Shown piece by piece: positions 34,870 through 46,717 of a DNA stretch of 64,000 nucleotides (its first letter is position 1; each line of letters starts with the position of its first letter). Below the pieces are notes generated by a model. The model saw only the letters and a list, made by a program, of their open reading frames with translations. It ran no database searches and was not told the DNA's origin. The DNA is from Pseudeuparius sepicola. Lineage: Eukaryota; Arthropoda; Insecta; Coleoptera; Anthribidae. Both the position numbers and the translations under genes were made by a program. The DNA lies in NCBI GenBank assembly GCA_963920635.1, contig OY987307.1, positions 17,499,735 to 17,563,734 on the forward strand, in the 5' to 3' direction.

Positions 34870-36049
34870 CAGGTTGATTCAGTTTTATTCTGTGACACTT
34901 TAACAGGTGATAGAAAACAAAAAAATAACCGCACTTTCTTTTATAAACTATATCATTTTAAGGCCTTATTAAAAAGTTACAGGGGGTTAAAGTTTTAAGA
35001 AACATGTGGTCTTTATTGAATATTTACCAAACTAGTTGAGATATTTAAGTCATATTTGGTACACGTTATAACGGCATGGGTTAGCATAAAACCTGTTAAT
35101 ATCAAACACCTTGAACAACCAGTCGCGTAGAAATATGTAATTAGTATAATTGTTTTTAGAAAAAAAAGCAATAAAATGTATTCAATTTTTTGTAAATTTA
35201 TTTATGTAAATTTTAATTTTAAACAAAAATGTCCTCTTGGTAATTTTTCGTATGTAGAATGGTTTCATGGCAAATTTGATTTTTTGTATTATTTCGGGGT
35301 ATTGCTGAAAAATTATCTAAAAAATTTGCTCCATGAGTATCACTTAAAGTGGAAATAAAGTGTTTGCTACTTGAAATAAAGTAACTTTTTCCAATAAACT
35401 TACCTATTTAAGGCTATAGTTTTGCAGATACAGGGTCTAATACATTTAAGGAAGATACAATAATTAATGTTACGCTCTGTATCTTGAAAAGTAAAACCTT
35501 GAATGGGTAAGTTTATTGGGAAAAGTTACTGTATTCAAAGTAAGAAACACATTTTTTCTACTTTGAGTCTTACTTATGGAGCGAATTTTTAAGTTAATTT
35601 TTCAGACATACTCCGAAATAATACGAAAAGATCAAATTTGCTATGAAACCATGATACATATAAAAAAAAATGCTAAGAGAACATTTTTGTTTATAATTAA
35701 AATTTACATAAGAAATTGAATACATTTTATTGCTATACAAGGTGGTTCATTTTTGTTCTAAAAACAATTATACTAATTACCCACTTCGAAGCCACTGGTT
35801 GTTCAAGATGTTTGATATTAACAGGTTTTATGCTAACCCATGCCATTATAATGTGTACCGAAAATATAACTTAAATATCTCTACTAGTTTGGAAAATATT
35901 CAATAAAATCCACATATTTCTTACAAATTAAACACCCTGTAACTTTTTTATAAGGCCTTAAAAAGATATAGTTTATATAACAAAGTGTGGATATTTTTTG
36001 GTCTTCTATCACCTGTTGAAGTGTCGCAGAATAAAACTGAATCACCCTG
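34870..36049. mobile_element. TA-flanked long-palindrome element (1.18 kb)
   Basis: CAGGTTGATTCAGTTTTATT is inverted at the right end (AATAAAACTGAATCACCCTG). The two halves mirror each other almost to the centre near 35440-35480, so nearly the whole element is one hairpin. TA flanks at 34868-34869 and 36050-36051. No transposase. Confidence 0.88.
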
Positions 36050-36053
36050 TATA

Positions 36054-37090
36054 CAGGGTGTAACTGAACTGATGGTCAAAAATGAAACCACGTATTCTTG
36101 GAGTCAAAATAAGGCCAAGGCTCCTAGTTGCGGAGATACCCTGTATAATCGCATTTTTTAAATTTGTTTTGAGTGGTGAATAGAATGGTCAACAAAAAGT
36201 ATCTCTTAGTATTTTCTCATATTCGCAGCCGTTTCTTTATTATTTTCAAAGAATGGCAACGCTGCAATGAACAATAGTCACTTTAAGAATAAATCTAGCA
36301 ATCTGTGGATGTCAATTAAACTTTATGTAACAAATTACAAAAGCAAAAACGATAATAAAAGAAATGTAATGCTATTAGAAAATTAAATTATTAAATGTTC
36401 GAAATGACCGCCGTCTCTTTCAATTTACGCAACTATGCGTTTCCGCATGTTTATTATTGCCATTGGCAAGTCCATAGCAAAAGTGCGTATCAGCAGTGAC
36501 TATAGTCTATAGTCACTGGTATCAGTCAATTCTTCGAATGAAAATATCACTTTTCAAAATATTGATACTAAAGTGCAAAGTTGGCAGCCAAATGATTCAA
36601 ATAATGCCAAGTTTAATTGACATCCGCAGATTGTTAGATTTATTATTAATATGACTTTTTTATTGCAGCATTGCCGTTCCTTGAAAATAATTAAGAAACG
36701 GCTGCGAATATGAAAAAATACTAAGAGATACTTTTTGCTGACCATTCTATTCACCACTCAAAACAAAATAAAAAAAATGCGATTATACAGGGTATTCATA
36801 TTTTTCTGAACTAATTAATTTTAATAACACCCTGTATCTCTGCAACTGGGAGCATCAGAAGCTTAATGTCAACCTTAAGTTTGACCATCTGCTCATGTGA
36901 CACGCCAAGTTTGAAGAAAATATCTCGTATCATTCTAGAGATACTAAGAAATATGTGTATTTTTCTCCAAACTTCTACGCTCTGTATAAAAAAACTATGG
37001 CCCGTAGGAGAAAAAAATATAAGAAGTGCCTTTATTTTGACTCCAAGAATACGTCGTTTCATTTTTGACCATCAGTTCAGTTACACCCTG
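36054..37090. mobile_element. TA-flanked palindrome element, copy 1
   Basis: CAGGGTGTAACTGAACTGAT is inverted at 37071-37090. It abuts the previous element with only TATA between them. A second palindrome (about 36142-36786, ATAATCGCATTTTTT mirrored) sits inside, bordered by its own CCCTGTA/TACAGGG strings, suggesting an element within an element. A related copy lies at 46718-47784. Confidence 0.85.
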
Positions 37091-37299
37091 TATAACTTAC
37101 GCACTTTCCGTCAGTCTGAAAATGGATTTTACAGGTATCATTTCGTTCTAAACAACTTATCTTTATAACAGTATTTCATCTTCGAAAATGAAGCTAAAGG
37201 TAACCTATTTTTTTAATCAACGTAAAATAATACCATTCACGTTGGTCGCGGGTGCTGGAGAAACACGCTCAATGGCTCAATCGTGGTAAGATTGGTCAG

Positions 37300-38576
37300 C
37301 AGGGGCGGATTAGAGCTATGTTGGGCCCTAGGCTAAATTTATTTACGGACCCCTTGACCCGTCGCAATAAAAAAATTAGGTAATATTTAGAAAAAATTTT
37401 AAGTTCCGATAGTTTTTTATCAACAATTTTATTTATTTTATATGTACTTATTATTAATTAAAACCTTTTTTCCTGGCTTTTATACTTGCAAAGCTTGCCA
37501 TAATTTTTTTGGTTTTTATATTATTAAGACTCAATGTACAGCACGTATTCAACATTTTGACCCACAAAATGGCTTTTTTCGATCTGTAGCGAGTAACACA
37601 CATAATTTAAAACTTTTGGTCAATGCAAATTTTAACCTAAGTATAATTACTCACATTTTGAGACAAAAATTATTTAAAATTATTTATCAGAATGGCCGTT
37701 ATTAGGCTTTTTGCACAAATACTATAATAACTGCCATCGTGATAAATATTTTTAAATAATTTTTATCTCAAAATATGAGTAATTATTTAGATTAAAATTT
37801 GTATTGACCAAAAGTTTAAAATTATGCGTGTTACTCGCTACAGATCGAAAAAAGCCATTTTATGGGTCAAAATGTTGAATCACCACGCACGTGCTGTACA
37901 TTGAGTCTTAAGGATTCAGATTTTTGTTCTCAACAAATTCATCTAAAACAAAGGAAAAAATAATATCGGGATTTATGTATCTATCTAAAGCGAGACCTAA
38001 AGAGCAAAAAAAATCTGAAAAAGCTAAAAAAACACAAAAAAAATGCATAGGTATACCTACCCTTCAGAACAAAAACCAAAAACAGGAAGCAAGCAAATCC
38101 CCTAAGCTTAATTTTTTAAATTTCAGCAGAAAAAGTTCAACCTACCATCAACTTTTCGATAATTCACACGCATTTTGACATTCAGAATCAATATCAGTGG
38201 TAGGTATTAGTATTAATGCCTTTAAAAAAAAACCATTTATTTTTAGAACATTTCGCAAAACTTCGGCTTGCCTTGAAGCCTTTAATTTTGCAATTTTTCT
38301 TTTTTTTTTGCTCCACTTGGAACCGAGCTCGTCTGAGGAACACCATACTCATCGTTTTATTATTTTTAATTGCTTTGTTGTTACTGATGTGAGTGGACTA
38401 AAAGAGTACCCAAGAGCCTAGATGAAAAAAATAAGGAGTGATGTTTGCATTTTCTGAAATTTGCAATTGCAAAATGCAAAATGTAAAACCTTTTCCAATT
38501 CCGAATTCAACGGGCCCCCTAAAGCCTTGGGCCCCTAGGCTATAGCCTACTCTGCCTATAGGGTAATCCGCCACTG
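37300..38576. mobile_element. non-autonomous hAT with perfect 8-bp TSD
   Basis: The ends CAGGGGCGGATTA and TAATCCGCCACTG are flanked by the identical octamer TTGGTCAG (37292-37299 and 38577-38584). GGGCCCTAGGCTA-type subterminal text occurs at both ends. The interior contains a separate 380-bp inverted repeat (37528-37911). No transposase remains. Confidence 0.92.
37528..37911. repeat. 380-bp hairpin inside the hAT element
   Basis: AAGACTCAATGTACAGCACG at the left is inverted as GTGCTGTACATTGAGTCTTA at the right, with about 160-bp arms and about 45-bp spacer. It may be a foldback that inserted in the hAT, or part of a captured palindrome. Confidence 0.82.
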
Positions 38577-38821
38577 TTGGTCAGCTGTGCACAATGTTGA
38601 AAATGCAATTTTTTTTTATAAAGCTTCGATTATCAAAAATAAGTAGCATTAGTACCTGTAATTAACATACTAAAAGTCCCCATTCCTAGTGTTGTTGGGT
38701 CATCAAAATTTTGACATTTTCTGGGAAAAAACGTTAATAAGTCGAAAACCGTGCATTTTATCGAAAAAAACTCAAGATAGGAAAATTGAAGAAAATAAAA
38801 AATCTATAATTTATAATTATA

Positions 38822-39991
38822 CAGGGTGTTCCTTAATGACATGCTAATACTTAAGGGGGTTATTCTTGGGCCCATTTTAAGAAAAAAACTTCATATGAAC
38901 GTATGTCCTAAACGTCCTAACTTTTGAGATACAGGGCGTTAAAGTTCATTTTTTTAAATTGAATTTTGGCTACATCTCTCGAAATAATCAAGCTGCTGAA
39001 CTGAAATTTGGCACTGCTATGTTTTTGGGGATGGAGAATAAGCTGAAAATGTCAATTTCACCGTATCTCACAGAGGGCGCCACTTGCGCTGTTTTTTGAT
39101 CACGCTTTTACTCGTAACTTTTTTGAGGTTATCTTTTTGGTCCTGCAGGTCCATCATTTTAGTGCATTTTTTCATTCTGCAAGAAAAAGGTACTCTTGTT
39201 TCATAACGATTAAATCAAGCGTTTGCGTTGAAATTACAAAAACGTGCCCCAAAACACCTGTTGATTCCAATATTCGAAACATAAAATTTTCACCTACCAC
39301 CTTCAAGTGTTACAGATGAACTGTACCATTTAAACTGGTAAAAAAATCCCTATGAACAATGTACCAAAAATTATTCGCTTTCAAAATGGAAAGGATTGAA
39401 TTTGACAAAATTTGGACACTCTATTTCAAGAAAACCAATGGTGTTTTGACCAATGCCCATTTGGCATTTTTTTCATCATTTTGAATGTACAGTTGATCTG
39501 TAACATTTGAAAGCAGTAGGTGAAAATTTTATGTTTCGAATATTGGAATCAACAGGTATTTTGGGGCACGTTTTGGTAATTTCAACGCAAACGGTTGATT
39601 TAATCGTTATGAAACAAGAGTACCTTTTTCTTGCAGAATGAAAAGATGCACTAAAATGATGGACCTGCAGGACCAAAAAGATAACCTCAAAAAAGTTACG
39701 CGTAAAAGCGTGATCAAAAAACAGCGCAGGTGGCGCCCTCTGTGAGATACGGTGAAATTGACATTTTCAGCTTATTCGCCATCGCCAAAAACATAGCAGT
39801 GCCAAATTTCAGTTCAGCAGCTTGATTATTTCGGGAGATGTAGCCAAAATTCAATTTTAAAAAATGAACTTTAACGCCCTGTATCTCAAAAGTTAGGACG
39901 TTTACGACATACGTTCATATGAAGTTTTTTTCTTAAAATGAGCCCAAGAACAACCCCCTTAAGTATTAGCATGTCATTAAGGAACACCCTG
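38822..39991. mobile_element. TA-flanked long-palindrome element (1.17 kb)
   Basis: CAGGGTGTTCCTTAATGACA is inverted at 39972-39991. Arms of about 440-480 bp are mirrored, including the segment shared with the 2.9 and 15.3 kb repeats. The frames at 39137-39319 (+) and 39476-39676 (-) are the same segment read from each arm. Confidence 0.88.
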
Positions 39992-40009
39992 TATAATTAT
40001 TTTTATATA

Positions 40010-42659
40010 CAGGGTGGTTCACTTTTATGTGGTAGGACTTTAACATTAGATAGAAAAAGATAATCTAAAATGAAAATTTTATATCAACATATATCGGGGA
40101 AAGCTTAGTTTCCGAGATACAGGGCGTTGAAGTGTTGGAAAAAATATGAAGTATTTTTTACACTGTCCGAACCAGTGGAGATATTTAAACCAAATTTGAT
40201 GTGTAGTACCACCTTTTTGACTACGATATTTAGTGATAATATGAAGGTCCTGAAATAACCAGTGGTGGAGTTATGGGTTTTCACTATCACTAAATTTAAA
40301 AAGTAATTAGTACGGACCTGTCTTACATCAACGTAAATTTTTTTTTCGTAAAGTTCTTTCAATTCTCTACAAAAAGTGTATCTTGACATTTTTTTGTATC
40401 TGCCACGGTTGTGTAGTAAATAAATTATTTCGTTTCCATCTCAGCCTTTTTTGCCTAAAAATGTGTTTTCTAAGATTATTGATAAATATCGCAAATAACA
40501 GAAATTAATTATGGAACACTTATCGGATTCAGCTATTTTATTTTTAATTTTATGGAAACAATTTTAAAAATAAACTGGCACTTGGTTTGAGGTACATTAC
40601 TTTATTATCATTTTAACATTTTTATCAAATCTAGTATTATTTCTTAATAATTTTTATAATTCTAAATTTGTACAACATTCAACAATTGTTCAAAATGTGA
40701 TCCATTCTGTTGCACACATAATTCACTTCGACGCCTAACGGATTGAACAGCATCGATTAAATTGCCATTCCTCAATTCATCGCACGCATTTCTGATACGA
40801 TCAATAAGTTGTTCCCTTGTTTCTACAGGAGTCGCATAGACTTGTTCTTTTAAAAATCCCCATACGAAGAAGTCCAGAGGTGTTATGTCCGGAGAACGTG
40901 GTGGCCAAGCGACCGGTCCCCCTCGTCCGATCCACCTATTTGGAAAGTTATTATTTAACCAGTTCCTCACATTTCGGTGAAAATGTGCAGGACAGCCGTC
41001 AAGTTGGAACCAAGCCAACAATCTTAAGTTTAAAGGAATGTCTTCCCACATATTATTATGCTCAGCTACTAAAAACTCCAAAAAATTGTCACCATTCACT
41101 CACTGTGGCAAAAAAAAGGGTCCAAACAGATGATGGTTGTACAGTCCAATCCAAACATTGACACTAAATTCGACCTGAAAATTTCTTGGCCGGATTGCAT
41201 TTGGGTTTTCTTGTGCCCAAATATGCTGATTATGAAAGTTTAATACTCCACGACGAGTAAAACACGACTCGTCCGTCCATAAAATGTTATTTAAAAATTG
41301 TCTATTTCCTTCAATTGACTCCAAAATCCATCGGCAAAACACTAATCTTCTTTCTGCATCGCCGGGCCTTAAACCTTGTACGGGTTGTAGATGATACGCA
41401 TGCCTGTGATCTCTTTTTAAAGCTCGCAAAATTGCAGACTTTGAAACACGTAGGGCCACTGACACTCTTCTGCTACTTGTTGTAGGATTCCTATCGAATT
41501 CACGAAGAATCTCATTGTTCCGTCTGACTTGTTGGATATTGTTTTCATTTCCTCGTTCGACGATTCTAGTTCTCAGACCGCGAGTTCTGAATTGTCGGTG
41601 CATGTTAACAAACACCGAGGGACGCGGATGGCGCCTATTTGGAAATCGCCTCCGGTATTCTCTGGCTGCTTCCGCAGAGTTCCCATTTGCAACTCCATAG
41701 CAGAAATGGATGTCAGCCTGCTCTTCATTTGTAAATTGGAACGGCATTTTAATTATTAACAAAAGACAAACTGCGGCGCTGCTACGTTCATCTACTGGAT
41801 GACAGATTATTGTATTATTAACTGTCAATAAGATTTTCTTTTCCATGGCACACTTATCTTCACCAGTACGGCGATGCAGAAAGGACATTAGTATTTTGCC
41901 GATGGATTTTGTAGTCAAAGGAAATAAGACAATTTTTAAATAACATTTTATGGGCGGAAGAATCATGTTTTACTCGTCGTGGTATAATTTAGAATTCTAC
42001 AAATTTAGAATTATAAAAATTATTAAGAAATAATACAGATTTGATAAAAATGTTAAAATGATAATAAAGTAATGTACCTCAAACCAAGTGCCAGTTTATT
42101 TTTAAAATTGTTTCCATAAAATTAAAAATAAAATAGCTGAATCCGATAAGTGTTCCATAATTAATTTCTGTTATTTGCGATATTTATCAATAATCTTAGA
42201 AAACACATTTTTAGGCAAAAAAGGCTGAGATGGAAACGAAATAATTTATTTACTACACAACCGTGGCAGATACAAAAAAATGTCAAGATACACTTTTTGT
42301 AGAGAATTGAAAGAACTTTACGAAAAAAAAATTTACGTTGATGTGAGACAGGTCCGTACTAATTACTTTTTAAATTTAGTGACAGTGAAAACCCATAACT
42401 CCACCACTGGTTATTTCAGGACCTTCATATTATCACTAAATATCGTAGTCAAAAAGGTGGTACTACACATCAAATTTGGTTTAAATATCTCCACTGATTC
42501 GGACAGTGTAAAAAATACTTCATATTTTTTCCAACACTTCAACGCCCTGTATCTCGGAAACTAAGCTTTCCCCGATATATGTTGATATAAAATTTTCATT
42601 TTAGATTATCTTTTTCTATCTAATGTTAAAGTCCTACCACATAAAAGTGAACCACCCTG
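40010..42659 (-). mobile_element. mariner-type transposon with ~660-bp TIRs
   Basis: CAGGGTGGTTCACTTTTATG is inverted at the right end. TA flanks at 40008-40009 and 42660-42661. The TIRs run about 40010-40672 and 41998-42659, so long that the transposase stop codon lies within the left TIR. The single transposase gene is on the minus strand and carries one in-frame stop. Confidence 0.92.
40662..41747 (-). pseudogene. mariner-type transposase with one nonsense codon
   Basis: I start at the ATG at 41747, which begins MPFQFTNEEQADIHFCYG, a DUF4817-type helix-turn-helix; the longer open frame upstream is not homologous. The first catalytic aspartate is in NILWTDESCF, the second in WFQLDGCPAHF, the third in PPRSPDITPLDFF, with 36 residues between the last two. 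A TGA at 41100-41102 lies between the first and second catalytic blocks; the frame is unchanged on both sides. Otherwise the protein is complete to the stop at 40662. It is thus inactive unless readthrough occurs. It is related to, but clearly distinct from, the transposase at 11271-12347. Confidence 0.9.
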
Positions 42660-42845
42660 TATATATAAGTATGCAATGTCTGCCAGAAAGTTGGACACAA
42701 ATGGGAATTTTCTTTATTTAAAGTTTCTCAAAAAATATATATATTCTTGAGAAAAGTTGGCGCTTCTTCAAAATTTGCACTTTTGACAAAACTCAAGGAA
42801 ACTGAAATAAATGTAGTTCAGAAGTGGAGATACCGATACAGTTTT

Positions 42846-42890
42846 AGTCAACACTGTATAGGGTGACTCTATACAGTGTTGACTAAATAG
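42846..42890. repeat. short perfect palindrome
   Basis: TTTAGTCAACACTGTATA is followed after nine bases by TATACAGTGTTGACTAAA. The TA...CACTG core resembles the terminus of a mariner element, so it may be a relic of two abutting ends. Confidence 0.8.
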
Positions 42891-42969
42891 GGTGACAACA
42901 AACAAATTTTCCTTGGTGAAGAGCAGTTCGAATAAGGTAAAATAAATTGTAGACCAGTTTTTGGCTATA

Positions 42970-44820
42970 CAGTGTGTCCCCGGATAGGTGTAACTATACT
43001 TGTAAACTTTTTTATTTTTCATTTTTCGGCAAAATGTCATTCTTTATAAAAAGTGTTGCTTGTTTTGAAACTGGGAAATCCAATACCAGATTTTCGAAAA
43101 GTTATACAGGGCGCCCGAAAAGTTCAAAATACTAGAATCGTGTCAAGAGTAAAGTGCTCTTTTTTTCAAAGCTAGCGAGAAATGTTATTTTAGAAAGTCG
43201 TTTCTGTTTCTAATACAACAAAGAACCCAAATCTCAGGTATTAATAGATTCTAATAAACTTCACGAAATAGTCGATTTTTTAAAATGTGGTTCAAGAAAA
43301 TAAAAGTAATAATGAGTTATTAAGGTTTATCACAGGAGACAAGTCTTAAACAAAAAAAAATAGGTACCTAATTTAATAACATATTTTTTAAGGTGTGTGC
43401 TCTACATGTTCCCCACCGACTTCAACGCATTCAAGTAGCACGAATCATTTCAGCTGTGACACTATTTACGGCTTCCTGGATCTTTTCCTTAAGGATATCT
43501 AAATCGTCTTCTAGGGCATTGGAATAAACTTTTTGTTTTAAATATCCCCATAAAAAGAAATCTAATGGCGTCAAGTCCGGTGATCGCGCAGTCCATTTTA
43601 TAGGGCCAAACGATCCAATCCATTGTTGTGGGATTGTTGTGTTTAGCCATTGCCTCACCCGAATTGCATTATGAGCTGGACATCCGTCCTGCTGGAAATA
43701 CAACTTGCATCGTTGCTGTAAATTAACTTCGTCGAGCACAGGTAAAAGAAAATTTTCCAATAAGTCCAAATAAGAAGTTTGATTTAAGTTGGTACCAAAA
43801 AAGTAGGGGCCCACTATTTTATCGTACATTATTCCACACCATACATTTACTTTTTTGTATCGTTGGCTGTTCGTTACTAGCGTAAAATGTGGATTTTCTT
43901 TTGCCCAGTAACGACAATTCTGAGTAGATACTACATCGTTAGTAGTAAATGTTGACTCATAAGAAAAAAAATTTCATGTAAAAATATCTTCTTTGCATCA
44001 CTTGTTCACCAATTAATAAGCAAAACTCTAAACGACGTGCCGGATCTCCTTCTTAATGTTTATGCACAAAAATGGGTTTATACTTGTAATCGTTTGAAAG
44101 TCCTTTGTATCTCACTTTTACTTATGTTTGTTTCCAGCGCTCTTTTTCGTAGCGACAGCCTGGGGTTAGTTTCTAAGGAATGGTTAAGTAGCAAAGTGGA
44201 AGCTTCTTCATCTTCATCTTCGTGTTCTTGACGTTTCTTTTTTGTAACCATAACAGACCCAGATCGGTTGAACCTGTCTATGGTACGCCTCAAACAGTTC
44301 ACAGAAACATACGTGCCCGGGTACTTCAAATTAAAACGTTGAATAGCATAACGATATGTAATACCATCATCAACACCTAAACCGTAACATTTCACAAGAT
44401 ATACCATTTGACGATTGACATTTCAGGCTTACATGTTTACTTGTTTTCCAATGCCTCCTCTGATAAACCTTAATAATTATAAATTATTACTTTTATTTTC
44501 TTGAACCACATGTTAAAATATCGACTATTTCGTGAAGTTTATTAGAATCTATTAATACCTGAGATTTGGGTTCTTTGTTGTATTAGAAACGACTTTCTCA
44601 AATAACATTTCTCGCTAGCTTTGAAAAAAAGAGCACTTTACTCTTGACACGATTCTAGTATTTTGAACTTTTCGGGCGCCCTGTATAACTTTTCGAAAAT
44701 CTGGTATTGGATTTCCCAGTTTCAAAACAAGCAAACCTTTTTATAAAGAATGACATTTTGCCGAAAAATGAAAAATAAAAAAGTTTAGAAGTATAGTTAC
44801 ACCTATCCGGGGACACACTG
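42970..44820 (-). mobile_element. mariner-type transposon, decayed, ~365-bp TIRs
   Basis: CAGTGTGTCCCCGGATAGGT is inverted at the right end and TA flanks both sides (42968-42969, 44821-44822). The TIRs extend to about 43335 and from about 44460. The minus-strand transposase is broken into pieces. Confidence 0.9.
43431..44407 (-). pseudogene. mariner-type transposase, multiple frameshifts
   Basis: The N-terminal piece (44407-44078) begins MVYLVKCYGLGVDDG and includes a basic/acidic linker (KKKRQEHEDEDEE). The middle, about 43830-44077, is shifted and interrupted; it still reads like ARRLEFCLLIGEQ and the first catalytic region. The C-terminal piece (43829-43431) keeps YFQQDGCPAHN and ARSPDLTPLDFFLWG, with 36 residues between the two aspartates. 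At least two shifts or stops separate the pieces. It belongs to the same broad group as the two other long-TIR transposases here. Confidence 0.85.
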
Positions 44821-44822
44821 TA

Positions 44823-46717
44823 TATGGTAACACAAAGGCCTTGGTTCATTTTCATGATTTTATTTAGTAATATCAACTTATTTTTCAATTAAAATTTGGT
44901 TATTAATCGGGTCTTTTGGACAAAACATTGTGAATGAGTGTTTTTGAGTTCTTTATATTGAATAGTACTTATTATTGTTAAGTGACTTAAGCCTGCTATT
45001 ATCATAAGTTCATAGAGTAGTTTTAAAATTATTGTATAGCAATATTACAATGTTTTTTAAGCTTCAAACATTACCTAAAAGAAATCTTAAGCTCTTTAGT
45101 TTGCTAATTTCAAACAAATATAGTGTTCCACGGCATTGAACTTCCTTTTTATTACTCACGTGGTTTAAATAATAAATTTCATATTCGTTATAAAAAGTGG
45201 AAGTTCAGTGCCTTGGGACACAAATAGCTATTATCGTATAACTTTTGTGTGATATAATATAAATGACATTTCTCATTTATTAAAAGAAAGTTACCCCTGA
45301 ACATCAAGGCACACTGCAGCAATTTTAGGCAATATCATTCTAATAATTGTTCTTCTCCCAGGATGGCAATCCCGAAGAGTAAGTGTCTTGGAGTAGATAC
45401 CTCTTCAAAAATATATTAACGTGGAGGATTAATTCTAAATGAGGAATCTCATGTTTTATCCAATACAGCCGCTCTGAAACCACTTTCAGTTTTGCGAGCA
45501 TCGCGTCTTGGATGCCAACCGTTCTACCAGGCCGGATTTAATGCCGACTTGAGAAGTCATTTAGCAAAATACTGAAATCAAGTTTCGTAATGAGAAAGCA
45601 GCGTCGCGAGTCAACAGTTTTTGTTAGCGTACTGTAGTCATATGTCATATATATCAAACGAAATTTTAGCAAACAAGACATGTTTGACATTAATAAATCT
45701 ATGTTTAAAAAATATATAGGTACCTATTAATAATAATTTAATGTGTTTCTTTTAATTATTCTATGATGAGGATTGTTTAATATATATTTTCTTGTTTTTT
45801 ACATGAGCTTCCTATTCATGACTTTCTCATTTTTACAAGCTAAGGACAAATTATATATGGGAATGATTTGACATAAAAGAACGAATGGAAATCAGAACAG
45901 CGTCCAGAGATATAGTATTCTCTAGACTTTGATCAGAACGCTCTAATGAATGAGGACAAAAAGTGAGTACAAATTAATTAAGGCTACTAACTTGTATTGG
46001 ACATATTTACAGTCATATACTTATGAGGTTATGTTGTGACAAAAAAATAACAATCTATGGCTGTAATATGTATCTATATATGCATAGATATATCTATATA
46101 TATTCTACATACATCATCTAAATTGAAACTTCCGGGTTAACCATGTTGAAAAGGTGGCAACCCTAATTATCAATCACATTGTTTCTTTAAAATAATGCTC
46201 AAAATATTGCTTGACCTCAAATATTGTGGTAAAATACAATAATCCGTATCAAATATCATTACCAGGACCGGCAGGACCTACCATTATCTGGCAGGATTCT
46301 TTTAGAACACTCTCTTCATTTAACTCTTTTTTTTGTTGCAAAGTTGAATATGTTATGTATATGTTTTCTGCTAAATGACATCCCTGTAACCACGATTAAC
46401 TCCGTCTCTCTCATTGCAAATATCCACTTTAGGGAATCGGAAAACCACGTATATATTACTAATTCTGCAAGTAAAATAGGGTTGGTATGTAGTACAAAAT
46501 AGATATACCTAAATGTACAGAAAATACAGTAATTATTAATAATTCGTATTGTAAAACTTACCCATGAAACTTTATATATGGGAAGGTATATTTTTTCAGC
46601 TTAATCGTCAATTAATTGGTGAACAAAATTTAACCATATTGAGTAGGGCCGGTGATTATAGTATTGAGAAGATATCAGACTGCTGTATTCAAGCGAGTAA
46701 GCTGTAAGCTCCATATA
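44823..46717. other. no gene seen; repeat R2 copy at 45350-45680
   Basis: Segment 45350-45680 aligns by eye in direct orientation with 50420-50720 (shared ACATTAACG/TATTAACGT, ATTAATTCTAAATG, CAGGCC..GGATTTAAT, ATTTTAGC/TTTTAAAGC). No coding domain is visible. Confidence 0.5.
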
